Below, in pieces: positions 6,272 to 7,742 of a stretch of 7,742 nucleotides of DNA; the stretch's first letter is position 1; every line of letters starts with the position of its first letter. Source of the stretch: JBQTJJ01 sp052387235 (GTDB lineage: Bacteria; Actinomycetota; Acidimicrobiia; Acidimicrobiales; GCA-2861595); the NCBI GenBank assembly GCA_052387235.1, contig JBQTJJ010000060.1, positions 1 to 7,742 of the forward strand. The letters are read 5' to 3'. The position numbers and the translations under genes were made by a program. The notes beneath the pieces were generated by a model that was not told the origin of the DNA, made no database searches, and saw only the letters and a list, made by a program, of their open reading frames with translations.

Positions 6272-7318
6272 ATGCGACGCGCCCCCATCGCCCTCGTCCT
6301 GCTGTCCTCATCCGTCGCCGTCGCCGTCGCCGCCTGCGGCGGTGGTGGCGACGGCGACAAGGCCCCCCCCACCACCCGGGCAGCGGTGACGACCACGGCC
6401 GCGACGCTGCCCGGCGACCTGGCCCCCCTCACCGGGCTCCCCCAGCCCGACGCGGCCCGCCGGGCCAGGGTGGCCCTTGTGGTGAAGATTGACAACGCCC
6501 CCAAGGGCCGGCCCCAGACCGGCCTCAACCAGGCCGACGTGGTGGTGGTCGAGAAGGTGGAGGACGGCGTCACCCGCCTGTTCAGCATCTTCCAGACCAA
6601 CGACTCCGACCCGGTGGGACCGGTGCGCTCGGCCCGCTCCACCGACGTGGCCCTGGTGACCCCGCTGAACCGCCCGCTCTTCGCCTACGCCGGCACCAAC
6701 GCCGCGTTCCAGAAGCTCGTCGACGCCGCCCCGCTGGTGGACGTCGGCTTCAACAAGGCGTCGGACACGTACAGCCGGATGGCCGGGAAGCCGGCGCCCT
6801 ACAACTTGTTCAGCAACACCAGCGCCTTGTACAAGAAGGCGTCGGCGGACGCCAAGGCTCCCCCTGCCCTCTTCACCTACCGGGCCGCGGGCCAGGCGGC
6901 CGCCGGCGACGCCGCCGCCGGCGTCCACCTCGAGTACCGCGGCAAGAACATCACCACCAAGGTCGACTACGCCTGGGACGCCGCGGCCGGCGCGTGGAAG
7001 CGGAGCCAGGACGGCACCCCCCACGTCGACAGCGCCGGCACCCAGATCGCCCCCAGGAACGTGGTGATCCAGTTCGTGAGCTACAAGGACACCGGCCAGC
7101 GCGACCGGTCGAACACCGTCGTCGACGAGGCCGAGCTGATCGGCAGCGGCGAGGCCTGGATCCTGACCGAGGCCAAGGTGGTGAAGGGCAGGTGGTCGAA
7201 GCCCGATGCGGGCTCGGTGACGGCCTATACCGACGCCGGCGGGGCCGCGGTCGGCCTCACGCCGGGCACCACGTGGGTGGAGCTGCCGCCCCCGGGCACC
7301 ACCGAGCTGCGGGGCTGA
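6272..7318 (+). CDS. DUF3048 (YerB-like) lipoprotein, copy 2
   Basis: A 348-residue lipoprotein. The signal peptide MRRAPIALVLLSSSVAVAVA precedes an AC lipobox with Cys22 lipidated, followed by a Gly/Asp then Thr/Ala-rich linker to about residue 50. The DUF3048 domain shows DNAPKGRPQTGL (74-85), VEKVEDGVTRLF (93-104) and VGPVRSARSTD (115-125). The C-terminal region has AWKRSQDGTPH (241-251), NVVIQ (263-267) and WSKPDAGSVTAYTDAGGAAV (308-327), ending PGTTWVELPPPG. These blocks align through their whole length with copy 1, so the two are paralogues. The middle part (about 126-220) is much more diverged, which suggests different partners or substrates. The start at 6272 is set by the GGAAGG ribosome site; 6263 is the longer option. 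Its function is unknown beyond an extracytoplasmic lipoprotein. Confidence 0.92.
   Translation: MRRAPIALVLLSSSVAVAVAACGGGGDGDKAPPTTRAAVTTTAATLPGDLAPLTGLPQPDAARRARVALVVKIDNAPKGRPQTGLNQADVVVVEKVEDGVTRLFSIFQTNDSDPVGPVRSARSTDVALVTPLNRPLFAYAGTNAAFQKLVDAAPLVDVGFNKASDTYSRMAGKPAPYNLFSNTSALYKKASADAKAPPALFTYRAAGQAAAGDAAAGVHLEYRGKNITTKVDYAWDAAAGAWKRSQDGTPHVDSAGTQIAPRNVVIQFVSYKDTGQRDRSNTVVDEAELIGSGEAWILTEAKVVKGRWSKPDAGSVTAYTDAGGAAVGLTPGTTWVELPPPGTTELRG
6314..6358 (+). other. 21-bp RNA hairpin inside the signal peptide/lipobox codons of DUF3048 copy 2
   Basis: Three GTCGCC repeats plus GCC (6314-6334) face a GGC/GAC-rich arm (6338-6358) across the 3-nt loop TGC. All 21 positions pair in RNA: 18 Watson-Crick and 3 G-U pairs. 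The left arm encodes the Val-Ala run of the signal peptide, the loop is the lipobox Cys codon, and the right arm encodes the Gly/Asp linker. It may only be a by-product of codon composition. Confidence 0.55.
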
Positions 7319-7322
7319 AGGC

Positions 7323-7334
7323 CGCCGGCCGGCG
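7323..7334 (+). terminator. Weak possible terminator after DUF3048 copy 2
   Basis: CGCCGGCCGGCG is a 12-base palindrome starting 5 bases after the stop and followed by TTT. As a hairpin it would have only a 4-bp stem with a GGCC loop, so the call is weak. The gene for the 50-residue protein may be read on the same transcript. Confidence 0.2.
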
Positions 7335-7384
7335 TTTCCCCGCGGTGCACCGACGGGAAGAACCTCCCCACAGAGCCGATCCGA

Positions 7385-7392
7385 AGAGGAGG
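7385..7392 (+). promoter_or_regulatory. Strong ribosome binding site for the 50-codon ORF
   Basis: AGAGGAGG lies 4 bases before the ATG at 7397. It is the best Shine-Dalgarno match in the window and the main reason to believe this short ORF is expressed. Confidence 0.7.
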
Positions 7393-7396
7393 CAGG

Positions 7397-7549
7397 ATGC
7401 CCAAGGTTGACCCGGACACCCACGAGCCGATGACCGACGACCCGTCCGTCGAGGATCCGGAGCAGCGGGGGGGCAAGAGAGAGGGCGACGCCGGCATGGA
7501 GGACGCGAAGCCCACCGGCGCCCGCGGCGTCAAGCTCGGCGGGAAGTAA
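7397..7549 (+). CDS. Small hydrophilic protein of 50 residues, function unknown
   Basis: The ORF runs from ATG to TAA and encodes 50 residues beginning MPKVDPDTHEPMTDDPSVED and ending PTGARGVKLGGK. It is rich in Asp, Glu, Lys, Pro and Gly, has no cysteine, no hydrophobic segment and no signal peptide, and is probably disordered and cytoplasmic. The N-terminal two thirds is acidic and the last 13 residues are basic. It lies 78 bases after the DUF3048 copy 2 stop on the same strand and may be co-transcribed. I do not recognise a family. The very good ribosome site supports translation. Confidence 0.6.
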   Translation: MPKVDPDTHEPMTDDPSVEDPEQRGGKREGDAGMEDAKPTGARGVKLGGK

Positions 7550-7568
7550 CGCAGCCGGAGCTGGCCGG

Positions 7569-7742
7569 TCAGGCGGCCACGTCACGCCCGCGCAACGTGG
7601 CCGCCGCCAGCACCACCAGGCCGCCGGCGATCACCAGCAGGGTCGCGGAGGCCACGAAGACCCGCCGGTCTTACGGCGCGCCCTGGAGCAGCCGGCCGGA
7701 GAGGAAGATGGCCCCGTTAGCCACCAAGAGCCAGCGTGCCAT
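7569..7742 (-). pseudogene. Membrane-protein-like frame broken by an in-frame TAA (partial, window edge)
   Basis: On the minus strand one frame reads from an ATG at the last bases of the window (7740-7742) as MARWLLVANGAIFLSG then RLLQGAP. It meets TAA at 7671-7673, then continues in the same frame as DRRVFVASATLLVIAGGLVV and LAAATLRGRDVAA to TGA at 7569-7571. Both parts look like membrane segments. The second ends in the short charged tail common at the C terminus of integral membrane proteins. This suggests a gene interrupted by a nonsense change, or a sequencing error, or else two unrelated frames. It may start before the window edge, since the ATG at the end could be internal. The family is not recognised. 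Confidence 0.35.
7572..7605. terminator. 11-bp inverted repeat between convergent genes
   Basis: GGCGGCCACGT (7572-7582) is the exact reverse complement of ACGTGGCCGCC (7595-7605), with a 12-nt loop. It begins 23 bases after the TAA of the 50-codon ORF and overlaps the last codons of the minus-strand frame. It could terminate the plus-strand transcript, but there is no T-tract and the repeat may simply reflect the coding sequence. Confidence 0.4.

Noticed and set aside
6314..6331. Three GTCGCC units as a tandem repeat or CRISPR-like signal
   Set aside because: Only three hexamers, coding for Val-Ala in a signal peptide, with no spacers. It was kept only as part of the hairpin observation.
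6308..7585. A 425-codon minus-strand open frame
   Set aside because: Antisense to DUF3048 copy 2, which has an intact lipoprotein signal and all family motifs.

Overview
The window is very GC-rich DNA with densely packed genes, GTG starts, lipoprotein signal peptides followed by glycine- and threonine-rich linkers, and a moxR/DUF58/transglutaminase operon. This suggests a high-GC actinobacterium, possibly of the Acidimicrobiia. That placement is inferred from style and gene content; no phylogenetic marker gene is present.

Layout. Positions 1-71 hold the last codons of a plus-strand gene, apparently a C-terminal membrane anchor. Positions 72-204 are non-coding and hold two hairpin systems between convergent transcripts: a 13-bp stem at 93-122, and a pair of mutually exclusive stems at 140-186. 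A minus-strand operon follows, in transcription order: MoxR AAA+ ATPase (4082-3120), DUF58 protein (3101-2109) and TgpA-like membrane transglutaminase homologue (2118-205). The last two overlap by 10 bp. About 260 bp of non-coding, divergent promoter DNA separates moxR from a plus-strand sigma-70 family (ECF-like) sigma factor gene (4344-5144). The sigma factor carries a C-terminal zf-HC2 zinc-finger domain. It converges, with only 6 bp between stop codons, on a minus-strand DUF3048 (YerB-like) lipoprotein gene (6209-5151). A second DUF3048 lipoprotein gene (6272-7318) is read divergently from the first across a 62-bp intergenic space. A 50-codon hydrophilic ORF with a strong Shine-Dalgarno sequence (7397-7549) follows. 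The window ends in a minus-strand membrane-protein-like reading frame interrupted by an in-frame TAA.

How the genes may work together. MoxR, DUF58 and TgpA form a widespread bacterial module, with MoxR presumed to act as a chaperone-like ATPase on a membrane-associated partner. Here the transglutaminase domain keeps the His and Asp of its triad but has Pro at the expected Cys position. The protein's only cysteine is Cys17 in the first membrane segment, so it is probably a pseudoenzyme or uses different chemistry. The sigma factor has an anti-sigma-like zinc finger built in and no neighbouring anti-sigma gene, which suggests self-contained, perhaps redox- or zinc-responsive, control. The two DUF3048 lipoproteins are divergent paralogues probably acting at the cell envelope. 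I see no CRISPR array, mobile element, tRNA or rRNA. The most unusual signals are the cysteine-less transglutaminase, the sigma/zf-HC2 fusion and the head-to-head DUF3048 pair. None proves a wholly new system.
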